64,000 nucleotides of DNA from Moraxellaceae bacterium (GTDB lineage: Bacteria; Pseudomonadota; Gammaproteobacteria; Pseudomonadales; Moraxellaceae), in NCBI GenBank assembly GCA_029267635.1, contig JAJUIK010000003.1, positions 172,310 to 236,309 of the forward strand, written 5' to 3'. Positions 28,909 to 39,116 of this stretch are shown in pieces; positions within the stretch are counted from its first letter, which is position 1, and each line of letters begins with the position of its first letter. The notes under the pieces were generated by a model. That model made no database searches, was not told the origin of the DNA, and saw nothing but the letters and a program-made list of their open reading frames with translations. The position numbers and the translations under genes were made by a program.

Positions 28909-29511
28909 TTAGACTGCGAACTTCAACAGAGGCGTTATAACCTCAGTATCCATAAAGTCTGGTCGCGTTTCGGGTAATAGATAGTCAAAAATCTGTGGGA
29001 AAGGTCCAAATCCAGAGGCAACATTGATGTGACCGACAGCACCAAGATTCACCGGTTGCACATTCCAGGCCTGAGCCAGATGCTGTGCATCGGCAAAACT
29101 CAGCCAGGGATCATTTTCACTGATCAGCATCTGTGCCGGAACATTAATCTTGAGCTGATGAAACCAGGCGGCATAATCATTACTGCTATCACGGGAAAAA
29201 CCGACCTCCCCAAAACGTGCTGGGTTGGCGGGTGCGACGAGAATCAGACGTTTGATCTTGCTCTGTAATTCCGGATGTAAAGACAGCGCAGCGACACTGG
29301 TTAAACAGCCAAAACTGTGGGCAATGATTTGCACTGGTTGCTGGATTGCAGCAAGCATTTTCACGAATTGCGCAACCCAGTTTTTTAAAATCGGCTGGTT
29401 CCAATCTTGTTGCTGAACACGGGAACAGGACATGAGCTGACGTTGTAACCAGGATTGCCAATGTTGGTATTCACTACCACCCACACCAGGAACGATCAGG
29501 TTATGAATCAT
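28909..29511 (-). CDS. RBBP9/YdeN-type alpha/beta hydrolase
   Basis: 200-residue serine hydrolase. Opening MIHNLIVPGVGGSEYQHWQS is typical of this family; nucleophile Ser lies in IIAHSFGCLTSVAAL; Asp is in ISENDPWLSFADA, and His in GAVGHINVASGFGPFP. GGAG is 7 bases before ATG 29511; the frame extends ten residues further. It lies between sbp and cysT on the same strand, which suggests a role under sulfur control, but the substrate is unknown. Confidence 0.85.
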   Translation of the reverse strand: MIHNLIVPGVGGSEYQHWQSWLQRQLMSCSRVQQQDWNQPILKNWVAQFVKMLAAIQQPVQIIAHSFGCLTSVAALSLHPELQSKIKRLILVAPANPARFGEVGFSRDSSNDYAAWFHQLKINVPAQMLISENDPWLSFADAQHLAQAWNVQPVNLGAVGHINVASGFGPFPQIFDYLLPETRPDFMDTEVITPLLKFAV

Positions 29512-29550
29512 GTCGCTACTCCGTATATTCATCAGTACCATTCAGATTGC

Positions 29551-30561
29551 TTAGCGAGCACTATTGGCTTTGACGATCTGGTCAAAAATGCCGCCTGTTT
29601 CAAAATGGATTTTTTGCACTTTGGCCCAGCCTCCAAATTCCTGGTTGATGGTCACCAATTTCAGAGGCTTAAAAGTATTACTGTATTTTTTCAACACGGC
29701 TGCATTACGTGGACGGTAATAGTTACGCGCCACGATTTCCTGACCATGCGGTGAATATAGGAAATTCAGATAACCTTTGGCCAGATTCAGGTTGCCTTTT
29801 TTCGCTGCATTTTTTTCGACAATCGCAACTGGCGGCTCCGCTAGAATGGAAAGGGTTGGCGTCACAATTTCAAACTTGCCCGGCTGTTCACGCACCGCAA
29901 GGAAGGCTTCGTTTTCCCAAGCCAGCAAGACATCACCGATGCCGCGTTCAGCAAATGTGGTGGTTGAACCACGTGCGCCTGAATCGAGAACTTTGGTCTG
30001 CTTGTAAATCTGACGGACAAACTCCTGGGCCTTAGCATCATTGCCGCCATTGCGGTGTTTGGCCCATGCCCATGCAGCAAGATAATTCCAGCGTGCACCG
30101 CCTGAAGTTTTCGGGTTTGGTGTAATAATTTCGACGCCTGGTTTGACCAGGTCGCCCCAGTCCTTGATCTGTTTAGGATTGCCTTTACGCACCAGGAATA
30201 CGATGGTTGAGGTATAAGGGGTTGCGTTTTGTGGCAGTTTCTTTTGCCAGTTTGGCGGTAGCAGTTTGGCTTTTTCTGCAATCACATCGATATCCGCAGC
30301 CAGTGCCAAAGTCACCACATCGGCATCCAGTCCATCAATTACCGCACGCGCCTGTTTGCCAGAACCGCCATGCGACTGGCGGAAATTCACTTCTTCACCG
30401 GTACGCTTTTTCCAGTAATTGCCGAACTGTTTGTTGACGTCGTCATACAGTTCACGGGTGGGGTCATAAGAGACGTTTAGGAAGTCTTTGGCTGCAAAAG
30501 AAAACGATGAAACAGAAACCAGTGCGGTCAGTAAAGCGATTTTCAATTTAGGGGCATACAT
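29551..30561 (-). CDS. sbp: Sulfate/thiosulfate-binding periplasmic protein
   Basis: 336-residue solute-binding protein. Signal peptide [20 protein letters not shown] then SFA and AKDF. Family motifs are [57 protein letters not shown] and [21 protein letters not shown]. Feeds CysTWA. The frame opens 40 residues further upstream but AAGGA before ATG 30561 and the signal peptide fix the start. cysP is the close alternative name. Confidence 0.93.
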   Translation of the reverse strand: MYAPKLKIALLTALVSVSSFSFAAKDFLNVSYDPTRELYDDVNKQFGNYWKKRTGEEVNFRQSHGGSGKQARAVIDGLDADVVTLALAADIDVIAEKAKLLPPNWQKKLPQNATPYTSTIVFLVRKGNPKQIKDWGDLVKPGVEIITPNPKTSGGARWNYLAAWAWAKHRNGGNDAKAQEFVRQIYKQTKVLDSGARGSTTTFAERGIGDVLLAWENEAFLAVREQPGKFEIVTPTLSILAEPPVAIVEKNAAKKGNLNLAKGYLNFLYSPHGQEIVARNYYRPRNAAVLKKYSNTFKPLKLVTINQEFGGWAKVQKIHFETGGIFDQIVKANSAR

Positions 30562-30724
30562 CTGCTTTTTCCTTAAATTTTGTGCTGTTTGGGAATATGG
30601 ATGCAGCATAACGCCTGTGTTTTTGCATAAAAAATAATAAAAAATGAATTTTATATCTATAAAAAAGAAATCGTGCTGCACGTTTGGCTTTACACTAAAG
30701 CCACCTCACGGGTTTGAGTTGGAT

Positions 30725-31537
30725 ATGCAAGCATTTAAAAATGCACAAGAAGTGCATCATGTTTCGTTACTGGATCGTGCTTTTCATTATGGTGATGGTT
30801 GCTTTACGACTGCACGAATTCAAAATAACCAGCTGGTCTTAAAAAACCGTCATTGGACACGTTTGCAACAAGCCTGCCAGCAGTTGCTGTTACAGGCTGA
30901 TCTCGATTTTATTCAGCAGAGTCTGGATTATCTGCAACAACAGCACGCCGTATTAAATGGCACCTTGAAAATTGTGCTGAGCCGAGGTGAGGGCAATAGG
31001 GGGTATGCCTTGCCGGATCATCCGGCCGATGTCTATGTGTTTTATTATCCGCAACTGGTGGCAAATTTTCAGCCTGAAGCAATTGTAAGTGGGGTGTTGC
31101 AGCAGCGCATCGGAATCACTATGCCGAGCCTGGTGGGAGTAAAAACCCTGAACCGTCTGGAACAGGTGATGCTAAAGCAGGAAGCTGAACAACAAGGCTG
31201 GGGGGAAGCGCTGGTGGCAGATGTACAAGACAGGATTGTGGAAGGGGTGAGCAGTAATTGTTTTATTCGTCAAAACAATACATGGATCATTCCGGAACTT
31301 CGTTATAATGGCGTGCATGGTGTGATGCGTGCTGAAATTCTGGCGCGAATGCAAGTGCAAGGAATTTTATGTGAACAACGCTGTGTAACATTAGATGAGT
31401 TGCCCCAGATAGACAGTCTGTTTTTTTGTAATGCACTCAGCCCAATGAAAATGGTGACCCAGTTGAATGATCGTGCCTTGGACATTCAGCCTTGTCAGGA
31501 ACTCTTTCAAATTTTACAACTTGATCAGATTGATTAA
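30725..31537 (+). CDS. pabC: Aminodeoxychorismate lyase
   Basis: 270-residue PLP enzyme releasing 4-aminobenzoate and pyruvate for folate synthesis. DRAFHYGDGCFTTARI is the family opening, the PLP Lys is in GVKTLNRLEQVML, and EGVSSNCFI binds the phosphate. The open frame begins at 30644 but family alignment favours ATG 30725. Three bases separate it from mltG, the common pabC-mltG-tmk order. Confidence 0.92.
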   Translation: MQAFKNAQEVHHVSLLDRAFHYGDGCFTTARIQNNQLVLKNRHWTRLQQACQQLLLQADLDFIQQSLDYLQQQHAVLNGTLKIVLSRGEGNRGYALPDHPADVYVFYYPQLVANFQPEAIVSGVLQQRIGITMPSLVGVKTLNRLEQVMLKQEAEQQGWGEALVADVQDRIVEGVSSNCFIRQNNTWIIPELRYNGVHGVMRAEILARMQVQGILCEQRCVTLDELPQIDSLFFCNALSPMKMVTQLNDRALDIQPCQELFQILQLDQID

Positions 31538-31540
31538 TTT

Positions 31541-32596
31541 ATGTCAGCCTCGAAATCGAAAAAAAACACCAAGAACCCTGCAAAAAAAACTTCGCCATTT
31601 CCCCTGAAAGGTTGGCTGGCGATTGGATTGGGTCTGCTCATTTTGCTGTTTTCGCTGTTATGGGCCAGTCTATTTAAAGCCTATCCGATGCAAGGTCAAA
31701 AACAGATGCTGGCGATTGCGCCTGGTGATAGCTATTCCGGTTTTATTGATCGTCTGGTGAAAGAAGACAAGGCTAGTTTCCCCTTCATTCTCAAGCTGTA
31801 TCAAAAACTGGTAATTCATGACACGCTAAAAGCCGGTGTGTATGAAATCCGTCAGGGCATGAGTATCCGTGAGGTTTTGGATCTGATTGCAGATTCTGAA
31901 AATGCCCAAATGAACCGGATTCTGGTCATTGAAGGGACGACCTTCAAGCAACTGATTGAGAGCCTGAAAAAAGATCCGTTGGTGAAAAATACCGTGCTGG
32001 ATTTACCTTATCCACAAATGATGCGGGAGCTGGGGATTCCGTATGCCCATCCGGAAGGTCTGTTTGCACCGGATACTTATTTCTTTGCCAAGGGTGAAAC
32101 CGATCGCAAAATCCTGACCGATCTCTATCAGCGTCAGATCAAAGCGCTGGATCAGGCCTGGCAGAATCGTGCTGAAGGCTTGCCGTATCAGAATCAATAT
32201 CAGGCTCTGATTATGGCCTCGATTATTGAAAAAGAAACCAGTCTGGACAGTGAATTGCAACAGGTATCGGGTGTATTTGTGCGCCGTTTGCAGCAAGGCA
32301 TGCGTCTGCAAACGGATCCTACCGTGATTTATGGCATGGGCGATAAATATCAGGGCAACATTACCCGTCAGGATTTACGTACGCCAACGCCGTATAACAC
32401 CTATACCAATGCCGGTCTACCGCCAACGCCGATTGCCTTGCCTAGCAAAAAAGCCATTGAAGCGGCAATGCATCCGGACAATTCCAGCAATATTTATTTT
32501 GTCGCGACCGGCAATGGTGGGCATAAATTTAGTGCCACGCTGGAACAGCATAACCGTGCCGTGCAGGAATATTTATCCGTGTTAAAAAATCGCTAG
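31541..32596 (+). CDS. mltG: Endolytic murein transglycosylase MltG
   Basis: 351-residue inner-membrane enzyme that cuts nascent peptidoglycan and ends glycan growth. A basic N-terminus precedes one transmembrane span (about residues 23-43), then a LysM-like region and the YceG domain with catalytic Glu in MASIIEKETSLDSE, followed by RLQTDPTVIYG and TPYNTYTNAGLPPTPI. tmk starts 9 bases later. Confidence 0.96.
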   Translation: MSASKSKKNTKNPAKKTSPFPLKGWLAIGLGLLILLFSLLWASLFKAYPMQGQKQMLAIAPGDSYSGFIDRLVKEDKASFPFILKLYQKLVIHDTLKAGVYEIRQGMSIREVLDLIADSENAQMNRILVIEGTTFKQLIESLKKDPLVKNTVLDLPYPQMMRELGIPYAHPEGLFAPDTYFFAKGETDRKILTDLYQRQIKALDQAWQNRAEGLPYQNQYQALIMASIIEKETSLDSELQQVSGVFVRRLQQGMRLQTDPTVIYGMGDKYQGNITRQDLRTPTPYNTYTNAGLPPTPIALPSKKAIEAAMHPDNSSNIYFVATGNGGHKFSATLEQHNRAVQEYLSVLKNR

Positions 32597-32604
32597 GAGA
32601 AGCC

Positions 32605-33213
32605 ATGTTTATCAGTTTTGAAGGCACGGAAGGGGTTGGAAAAACCACCTTGATTCAGAAAATTTATCAGCATTATATCGATCAAGGTGAGCAGGTGATC
32701 TTAACCCGTGAACCGGGCGGTACCGCATTGGCCGAGCAGATTCGTCATTTGCTGTTAACGCCCAATCAAGATGAAAAAATGTGTCCGGATACTGAATTAT
32801 TGTTGATGTATGCGGCACGAGCGCAGCATCTGGATCAGGTGATTTTACCTGCGCTGGATGCCGGAAAATTGGTGCTGTGCGACCGTTTTACTGATGCCAG
32901 TTATGCTTATCAGTGCGCTGGACGCGGTTTGAGTAAAGCAAAACTCAACCTGTTAAACCAGAATTTTGTCGTGCGGATGCCGGATGTGACTTTCTGGCTG
33001 GACGCTCCGATTGAGCTGGGCATGTCACGTGCGCGTGCGCGTGGTGAACTGGATCGTTTTGAACAGGAAAAAATCAGCTTTTTTGCAAAGGTGCGTGCCG
33101 GTTATCAGGAGCTGCATCAACAATTTCCAGAACGCATCAAAAAACTAGATGCTACGCAACAGCCTGAACAGGTCTTTGCCGAAGCCTTGGATTGTCTAAA
33201 AGAAATGGCTTAA
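32605..33213 (+). CDS. tmk: Thymidylate kinase
   Basis: 202-residue kinase converting dTMP to dTDP. P-loop FEGTEGVGKTTLIQ is at residues 5-18, the DR(Y/F) motif is CDRFTDASYAYQ, and the lid is RARARGELDRFEQE. AGGAG precedes the ATG. The stop codon lies within the left arm of the terminator hairpin. holB, often next, is absent here because nadB lies convergently. Confidence 0.97.
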   Translation: MFISFEGTEGVGKTTLIQKIYQHYIDQGEQVILTREPGGTALAEQIRHLLLTPNQDEKMCPDTELLLMYAARAQHLDQVILPALDAGKLVLCDRFTDASYAYQCAGRGLSKAKLNLLNQNFVVRMPDVTFWLDAPIELGMSRARARGELDRFEQEKISFFAKVRAGYQELHQQFPERIKKLDATQQPEQVFAEALDCLKEMA

Positions 33214-33236
33214 CCGAAGTTAAGCCATTTGTCTTT
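33203..33236 (+). terminator. tmk terminator overlapping the stop codon
   Basis: AAATGGCTTAA (33203-33213) pairs perfectly with TTAAGCCATTT (33220-33230) around a 6-base loop, followed by GTCTTTTT. The TAA of tmk forms the end of the left arm. Confidence 0.88.
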
Positions 33237-34877
33237 TTAGGGGGTGTTCACGAGCGGTCGCTCCACTTTAAAGTCGGGTGGGGTCAACACTGTTTTGCGG
33301 ATTTCTGGCAATAATTCTGGGTAATCCAGCGTGTAATGCAGGCCGCGCGATTCTTTTCGGCTCATGGCACAGCGTACGATCATTTCAGAGACCAGCACCA
33401 GGTTGCGCAACTCGATCAGGTTCTTGCTGACCTGATAATCCTGGTAATATTCATTGATTTCGCGCTTTAACATTTCGATGCGGTGCAGGGCGCGTTCCAG
33501 ACGTTTGGTGGTACGCACGATCCCGACATAGTTCCACATGGTGGCACGCAGCTCATCCCAGTTTTGTAGAATCACCACATCCTCATCCGGATTGGTCACC
33601 TGCGAATCATCCCAGGCAGGTACTTCCGGGAAATCAAATTCCGGGTTGAATTTGTTCTGGATATCCTGTGCTGCGCTCATGCCATACACAAAGCATTCTA
33701 GTAGCGAGTTGCTGGCCATACGGTTGGCGCCATGCAAACCGGTATAGGAAGTTTCGCCAATCGCATATAAACCTACAACATCAGTCTGGCTGTGTTCATC
33801 GACCATTACACCACCACAAGTATAGTGGGCTGCGGGCACCACCGGAATCATATCTTTGGTGATATCAATGCCCAGTTCCAGTAGACGTGCATATAAGGTT
33901 GGGAAATGTTCTTTCACAAAGTCGGCCGGTTTGTGCGTAATATCCAGCCAGACATGACGGATACCCAGACGTTTGATCTCATAGTCAATGGCACGCGCCA
34001 CAATATCACGTGGCGCCAGTTCGGCACGTTCATCAAAACGCAACATGAAACGTTCGCCATCCGGTAAGCGCAAATAGGCACCTTCACCGCGCATGGCTTC
34101 CGTGATTAGGAAAGAACGTGCTTGCGGATGATACAGGCAGGTAGGGTGGAATTGGTTGAATTCCATGTTGGCGACACGACAGCCTGCACGCCAGGCCATG
34201 GCAATGCCATCCCCGGTGGCAATATCCGGATTGGAGGTGTAGAGATAGGCTTTCATCGCACCACCGCAAGCGAGGGCAGTAAAAGGTGCCAGGAAAGTAT
34301 GCACTTTGCCAGAATTTTCATCCAGCGCATATAAACCAATCGCGCGATTTTCCTGATCTTTCTGACCCAGTTTGTGTCGGGTAATCAGATCAATGGCAAT
34401 ATAGTTTTCAAAAATGGTGATGTTCTGCTGTTCGCGTGCGCGTTGTACCAGCGTGGTGGAAATCGCCTTACCGGTTGCATCGGCTGAATGGATGATACGG
34501 CGTTGTGAATGACCACCTTCACGGGTTAAATGCAACTGTTCATCTTCATCCAGGGTAAATTGCACACCTTTTTGCAATAGAAAGTCGACAGAAGGCTTGC
34601 CGCCTTCCACGGTATGTCTAACTGCTTCGAGCTCACATAACTGTGCGCCTGCAACCATAGTGTCATCAATATGCTGTTGAATAGAGTCCGTTTCATCCAG
34701 AACTGCAGCTACTCCACCTTGCGCATAAAATGTGCTGGCTTCCGTCAGGGGCGCTTTGGCCAAAACAGCAATGTTGTAATGATGAGGCAACGATAAAGCG
34801 AGGCTTAAACCTGCACCGCCACTTCCCACAATGATCACGTCAAAGTGATGAGTAGTGCTTAGATTAGACATATCCAT
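33237..34877 (-). CDS. nadB: L-aspartate oxidase
   Basis: 546-residue FAD enzyme producing iminoaspartate for NAD synthesis. Rossmann [11 protein letters not shown] is near residue 18, [12 protein letters not shown] and [14 protein letters not shown] are family signatures, [13 protein letters not shown] and the substrate site [15 protein letters not shown] follow, then a helical C-terminal domain. A second in-frame ATG two codons in is an equal start. Neighbouring mucD-lepA-rnc genes mirror the Pseudomonas nadB locus. Confidence 0.96.
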   Translation of the reverse strand: MDMSNLSTTHHFDVIIVGSGGAGLSLALSLPHHYNIAVLAKAPLTEASTFYAQGGVAAVLDETDSIQQHIDDTMVAGAQLCELEAVRHTVEGGKPSVDFLLQKGVQFTLDEDEQLHLTREGGHSQRRIIHSADATGKAISTTLVQRAREQQNITIFENYIAIDLITRHKLGQKDQENRAIGLYALDENSGKVHTFLAPFTALACGGAMKAYLYTSNPDIATGDGIAMAWRAGCRVANMEFNQFHPTCLYHPQARSFLITEAMRGEGAYLRLPDGERFMLRFDERAELAPRDIVARAIDYEIKRLGIRHVWLDITHKPADFVKEHFPTLYARLLELGIDITKDMIPVVPAAHYTCGGVMVDEHSQTDVVGLYAIGETSYTGLHGANRMASNSLLECFVYGMSAAQDIQNKFNPEFDFPEVPAWDDSQVTNPDEDVVILQNWDELRATMWNYVGIVRTTKRLERALHRIEMLKREINEYYQDYQVSKNLIELRNLVLVSEMIVRCAMSRKESRGLHYTLDYPELLPEIRKTVLTPPDFKVERPLVNTP

Positions 34878-35105
34878 CAGCTAGTTTGAAAAAAGTTTGA
34901 TAATGACACCCCTTTTTGCCTAAAAAGGCAAGAGTAAATGTAGGGAGTTATCCATCGGAATTTCTGTTTATTATGATTTTTGTAACGATTTTCTGAACAC
35001 CTTGTTTTACAGAAGAGAATAAAACATATTCTTAGCCATTCACTGAGTGGGTTTTGATACAGCTATTTTTTATCCTCAAATGAGATGAATACAGGTTTAG
35101 ACGAC

Positions 35106-36488
35106 ATGAAACATCAGTTGTTACAGCAAGGGTTTTATGCGGTGGCGTTTAGCATGGCTGCAGTACAAACACAGGCCGCATCACCGGTAGATTTTTCCAA
35201 TCTGGTCGAGCAGGTGAGTCCTGCTGTGGTCAGTGTCAATGTCGTGAAAAAAATGACCCAGGAAGAATTATTACAACAACAAGTGCCGGACATATTACGC
35301 CGTTTTTTTGGTAATCAGGTGATTATTCCGCAGCAACCTGTGCCACAGGAGAAAACGGCTTATGGCAGTGCGTTCTTTATCAGTAAAGACGGTTATCTGC
35401 TGACCAATCATCATGTGGTGGAAGATGCTTCGCGGATCAGCATCATGTTGAATGACCGCCGTGAAATTGATGCCAAAGTGGTGGGCAGCGATGAACGTAC
35501 TGATGTGGCCTTGTTGAAAGTCGAAGGTAATAGTTTTCCGGCCCTGCGTATCGGTAATACCGAAAACTTGAAAGTCGGTGAACCGGTCCTGGCGATTGGT
35601 TCACCATTTGGGTTTGACTATTCGGCTTCGGCCGGTATTGTCAGTGCCAAATCACGTAATATGATGGGCGAAGCGACAGTTCCTTTTATCCAGACTGATG
35701 TAGCGCTGAATCCGGGCAACTCCGGCGGGCCGCTATTCAATCAGCGCGGTGAAGTGGTGGGGGTGAACTCGCGAATCTTTAGTGGGACAGGCGGTTATAT
35801 GGGCTTGTCCTTTTCTATCCCGATTGATGTGGCGATGGATGTTGCCGATCAGCTGAAGAGTAAAGGCAAAGTGACCCGTTCTTATTTGGGCGTTAATTTA
35901 CAGGATATCGACCGCAATCTGGCAGAGGCTTACAAATTGCCAAAACCGGAAGGTTCGCTGATCACTCGTGTGACACCAGACTCGCCAGCAGCGAGAGCAG
36001 GCCTGAAATCAGGAGATGTGATCCTGAAATATAATGGTGCAGCCATCTCGCGTACGTCCGAGTTGTTAAATTATCTGAACCGTTCGCAACCCAACCAGAC
36101 CATTCAGCTGCAAATTTTGCGCGATGATAAAATCCGTAATATTTCAGCGACACTTAACACTGCGCCAGATGCCACACCGGCGACTTCTAGCAAAGTGGAA
36201 CAGAAACAAGGTCCTGTTTTAGGCATGTCGATTCGCTCACTTACTGAGGCTGAAAAAGTCAAGCTGGAAGTGACAGGTGGTGTTTTGGTGCAAGAGGTCA
36301 GCTATGGTGGACTGGCGGCAATGTCGAAAATCATGCCAGGTGATGTGATTATTCAAATCAATAATACTTCAATTCGTAACAGTGAAGATTTTGTCCGTAC
36401 GGTAACTGGTTTGCAAAAAAATACCGTGGCTCGCGTTTCGATTATCCGCGAGGGACATCGTGCGATTATCGGCTTACGGATTCAATAA
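35106..36488 (+). CDS. mucD: HtrA/DegP-family periplasmic serine protease (MucD-like)
   Basis: 460-residue periplasmic quality-control protease with the catalytic triad in TNHHVVEDA (His), DERTDVALLK (Asp) and NPGNSGGPLF (Ser). Two PDZ domains follow (YLGVNLQDIDRNL onward and LGMSIRSLTEAEK to the end). The signal peptide (MKHQLLQQGFYAVAFSMAAV then QTQAA) argues for ATG 35106 with AGG upstream rather than ATG 35085. By position it corresponds to mucD of the Pseudomonas algU locus. Confidence 0.9.
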   Translation: MKHQLLQQGFYAVAFSMAAVQTQAASPVDFSNLVEQVSPAVVSVNVVKKMTQEELLQQQVPDILRRFFGNQVIIPQQPVPQEKTAYGSAFFISKDGYLLTNHHVVEDASRISIMLNDRREIDAKVVGSDERTDVALLKVEGNSFPALRIGNTENLKVGEPVLAIGSPFGFDYSASAGIVSAKSRNMMGEATVPFIQTDVALNPGNSGGPLFNQRGEVVGVNSRIFSGTGGYMGLSFSIPIDVAMDVADQLKSKGKVTRSYLGVNLQDIDRNLAEAYKLPKPEGSLITRVTPDSPAARAGLKSGDVILKYNGAAISRTSELLNYLNRSQPNQTIQLQILRDDKIRNISATLNTAPDATPATSSKVEQKQGPVLGMSIRSLTEAEKVKLEVTGGVLVQEVSYGGLAAMSKIMPGDVIIQINNTSIRNSEDFVRTVTGLQKNTVARVSIIREGHRAIIGLRIQ

Positions 36489-36510
36489 TTTTAAGCGGTA
36501 TTGCTGAGTA

Positions 36511-36541
36511 AAAACCATTCATGACAGAATGGTTTTTTTAT
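36511..36541 (+). terminator. mucD terminator
   Basis: AAAACCATTC and GAATGGTTTT form a 10-bp stem with a 6-base loop and a run of T. Confidence 0.93.
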
Positions 36542-36652
36542 TGTTTTCATGATGGTTTTGCTGCTGTGTTTTGCTTAAACTCTGCGCCAGAATTGTGTTC
36601 AGTTTTCAAATTTAAACTGGAGTATTTGGTTTTTTGACCTCAAGGAAAATGC

Positions 36653-37105
36653 GTGAGTAGTGTTTTTGATCTGCAAGTCACCGTTCAGCCGGAACATATT
36701 GATCCACTGGGGCAGGTAAATAATGTGATGTATCTGCAATGGATGCAGCAAGTGGCCAGTGCCCATGTGGACGCTTTGGGCTTGGGTTTAAAAGAATATC
36801 TGGCACTGAAACATGCCATGGTCCCAGTCGAACATCATGTGCAATATCGCAAGCCAGCATTTGTCGGAGATCAGATTATTTTGCGAAGCTGGTTAAGTGA
36901 TCTGGATGCCCTGTATTCTTATCGTCAATATGCGTTTTTTCGTCGACAGGATCAGGCATTATTGTTTGTGGGTAAGACTCAATTTGCATGCATTGAAATC
37001 GCCACTGGACGTCCAAAACGCTTGTCGCCAAGTTTTATTCAGGCTTACCAACCTGTAGCAAAAGAACTGAATCCACTGGATTTTTCTCAGTCCTATCTGC
37101 TCTAA
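36653..37105 (+). CDS. Acyl-CoA thioesterase of the 4HBT hot-dog family
   Basis: 150-residue hot-dog protein. The motif HIDPLGQVNNVMYLQWMQQ near residues 14-32 holds the catalytic Asp and the VNN helix start; VEHHVQYRKPAFVGDQIIL is the central strand region. The GTG start has AAGGA 7 bases upstream; an overlapping ATG is out of frame. The substrate is unknown. Lies between mucD and lepA, where Pseudomonas has no such gene. Confidence 0.85.
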   Translation: MSSVFDLQVTVQPEHIDPLGQVNNVMYLQWMQQVASAHVDALGLGLKEYLALKHAMVPVEHHVQYRKPAFVGDQIILRSWLSDLDALYSYRQYAFFRRQDQALLFVGKTQFACIEIATGRPKRLSPSFIQAYQPVAKELNPLDFSQSYLL

Positions 37106-37191
37106 GATTAGACCTATAAAACCACATTTTCAAAAAACGGACAGAAACCGCAAAGCACTCGATTATTTTGGATACTTTAAAAAATCCATCT

Positions 37192-37200
37192 GTTATAATC
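37192..37200 (+). promoter_or_regulatory. Extended -10 promoter of the lepA operon
   Basis: TGTTATAAT is a perfect TATAAT with an upstream TGn. No good -35 box is seen at 16-18 bases, as expected for extended -10 promoters. Transcription would start near 37207, leaving a leader of about 70 bases. Confidence 0.7.
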
Positions 37201-37225
37201 GCTCGCAATTTCTTAATCGGCTTTT

Positions 37226-37253
37226 GCTATGTAGCTGTGAAGCTCTGCATAGC
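37226..37253 (+). promoter_or_regulatory. Hairpin in the lepA leader
   Basis: GCTATG...CATAGC with an inner AGCT...AGCT around a GTGA loop makes a long bulged hairpin between the predicted transcription start and the lepA ribosome binding site (AAGGTAG). It has no U tract. It could affect translation of lepA or mRNA stability. Confidence 0.45.
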
Positions 37254-37277
37254 GCACTATATTGTTTAAGGTAGCCC

Positions 37278-39095
37278 ATGGCGCAAGCTAAAAAATCTGT
37301 TGATATCAAAAACATACGTAACTTCTCCATCATTGCGCATATCGACCATGGTAAGTCGACGCTTGCCGACCGCTTTATTCAAACTTGTGGTGGTTTGCAA
37401 GACCGTGAGATGCAGGCTCAGGTTTTGGACTCGATGGAGCTTGAGCGTGAGCGTGGGATTACCATTAAAGCGGCTTCGGTGACGCTCTACTACACGCATC
37501 CAAATGGTCAGGAATATCAACTAAATTTCATTGATACTCCAGGACACGTGGATTTTTCCTATGAGGTTTCACGTTCTCTAGCCGCTTGTGAAGGAGCGTT
37601 GCTGGTTGTTGATGCTGCACAAGGCGTAGAGGCGCAGTCGGTTGCGAACTGTTATACCGCCATTGAGCAAGGCTTGGAAGTTTTGCCAATTCTGAACAAG
37701 ATTGACTTGCCGCAAGCTGAGCCTGAGCGTGTCATTCATGAAATTGAAGAAATCATCGGTATTGAAGCACAAGATGCGCCCACCTGTTCGGCAAAAACCG
37801 GTTTAGGAATTGATAAAGTCCTGGAAACTTTAGTGGATGTCATTCCGGCACCGGAAGGCGATCGTGAAGCACCCCTACAAGCGCTAATTGTCGATTCATG
37901 GTTTGATAACTATCTAGGCGTTGTGTCTTTAGTGCGGATCAAGCAGGGTCGTATCCGCAAGGGCGACAAAATGCTGGTGAAATCTACGGGGCAAACGCAC
38001 ATTGTGACCTCTGTGGGTATCTTTAATCCAAAACATACGGAAACCGGCATTTTAGAAGCGGGTGAAGTGGGTTTTGTGATTGCCGGAATTAAAGACATTT
38101 TTGGTGCACCGGTCGGTGATACCATCACTTTAGCCACCACACCTGATGTCGCGACGCTGCCTGGATTTAAAAAGGTCAAACCACAGGTATATGCCGGTTT
38201 GTTCCCGATTGATGCGAGCGACTTTGAACCGTTCCGTGAAGCATTACAAAAACTGCAAATCAACGATTCTGCCTTGTTCTTTGAACCGGAAAGCTCGGAT
38301 GCACTTGGCTTTGGCTTCCGTTGTGGCTTCCTGGGCATGTTGCACATGGAAATCGTTCAGGAACGTCTAGAGCGTGAATATGATCTGGATCTGATTACCT
38401 CAGCACCCACGGTTGTGTATGAAGCACTGACCAAAGCCGGTGAAACGATTTATATCGACAGTCCATCGAAAATGCCGGAAGGTGGTACGGTTGAAGATTT
38501 ACGTGAACCAATTGCCGAGTGTCATATTCTGGTGCCGCAGGAATATCTAGGCAACGTGATGACCTTATGTATCGAGCGTCGTGGTGTACAGAAAGATATG
38601 AAGTTCCTGGGTAACCAGGTTTCGATTACCTTTGAAATTCCAATGGCAGAAGTGGTGATGGATTTCTTCGATCGCTTAAAATCCTGTTCACGTGGTTTTG
38701 CTTCACTGGATTATAACTTTGTGCGTTTTGAAAGTTCGAATCTGGTGAAGGTGGATGTCCTGATCAATGGCGATAAAGTCGATGCCTTGGCGATGATCTG
38801 TCACCGCAATGATGCGCGTCACCGTGGTATTGCATTGGTTGAAAAAATGAAAGACCTGATCCCACGTCAGATGTTCGATGTGGCAATTCAGGCGGCGATT
38901 GGGGCACAAATTATTGCCCGTTCGACTGTAAAAGCCATGCGTAAAAACGTTCTGGCGAAATGTTATGGCGGTGACGTATCACGTAAGAAAAAACTGCTTT
39001 CCAAGCAGAAAGAAGGTAAGAAGCGCATGAAGCAGGTGGGTAGTGTTGAAATCCCGCAAGAAGCGTTCCTGGCTGTATTGAAAGTAGAAAGATAA
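37278..39095 (+). CDS. lepA: Elongation factor 4 (LepA)
   Basis: 605-residue translational GTPase that acts on stalled or mis-translocated ribosomes. G1 is [14 protein letters not shown]3 is DTPGHVDF, G4 is NKIDLP; the LepA-specific C-terminal domain ends [20 protein letters not shown]. Starts a lepA-lepB-DUF4845-rnc-era operon. Confidence 0.98.
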   Translation: MAQAKKSVDIKNIRNFSIIAHIDHGKSTLADRFIQTCGGLQDREMQAQVLDSMELERERGITIKAASVTLYYTHPNGQEYQLNFIDTPGHVDFSYEVSRSLAACEGALLVVDAAQGVEAQSVANCYTAIEQGLEVLPILNKIDLPQAEPERVIHEIEEIIGIEAQDAPTCSAKTGLGIDKVLETLVDVIPAPEGDREAPLQALIVDSWFDNYLGVVSLVRIKQGRIRKGDKMLVKSTGQTHIVTSVGIFNPKHTETGILEAGEVGFVIAGIKDIFGAPVGDTITLATTPDVATLPGFKKVKPQVYAGLFPIDASDFEPFREALQKLQINDSALFFEPESSDALGFGFRCGFLGMLHMEIVQERLEREYDLDLITSAPTVVYEALTKAGETIYIDSPSKMPEGGTVEDLREPIAECHILVPQEYLGNVMTLCIERRGVQKDMKFLGNQVSITFEIPMAEVVMDFFDRLKSCSRGFASLDYNFVRFESSNLVKVDVLINGDKVDALAMICHRNDARHRGIALVEKMKDLIPRQMFDVAIQAAIGAQIIARSTVKAMRKNVLAKCYGGDVSRKKKLLSKQKEGKKRMKQVGSVEIPQEAFLAVLKVER

Positions 39096-39116
39096 TAAAT
39101 AGAGGTCATTTCGCCC

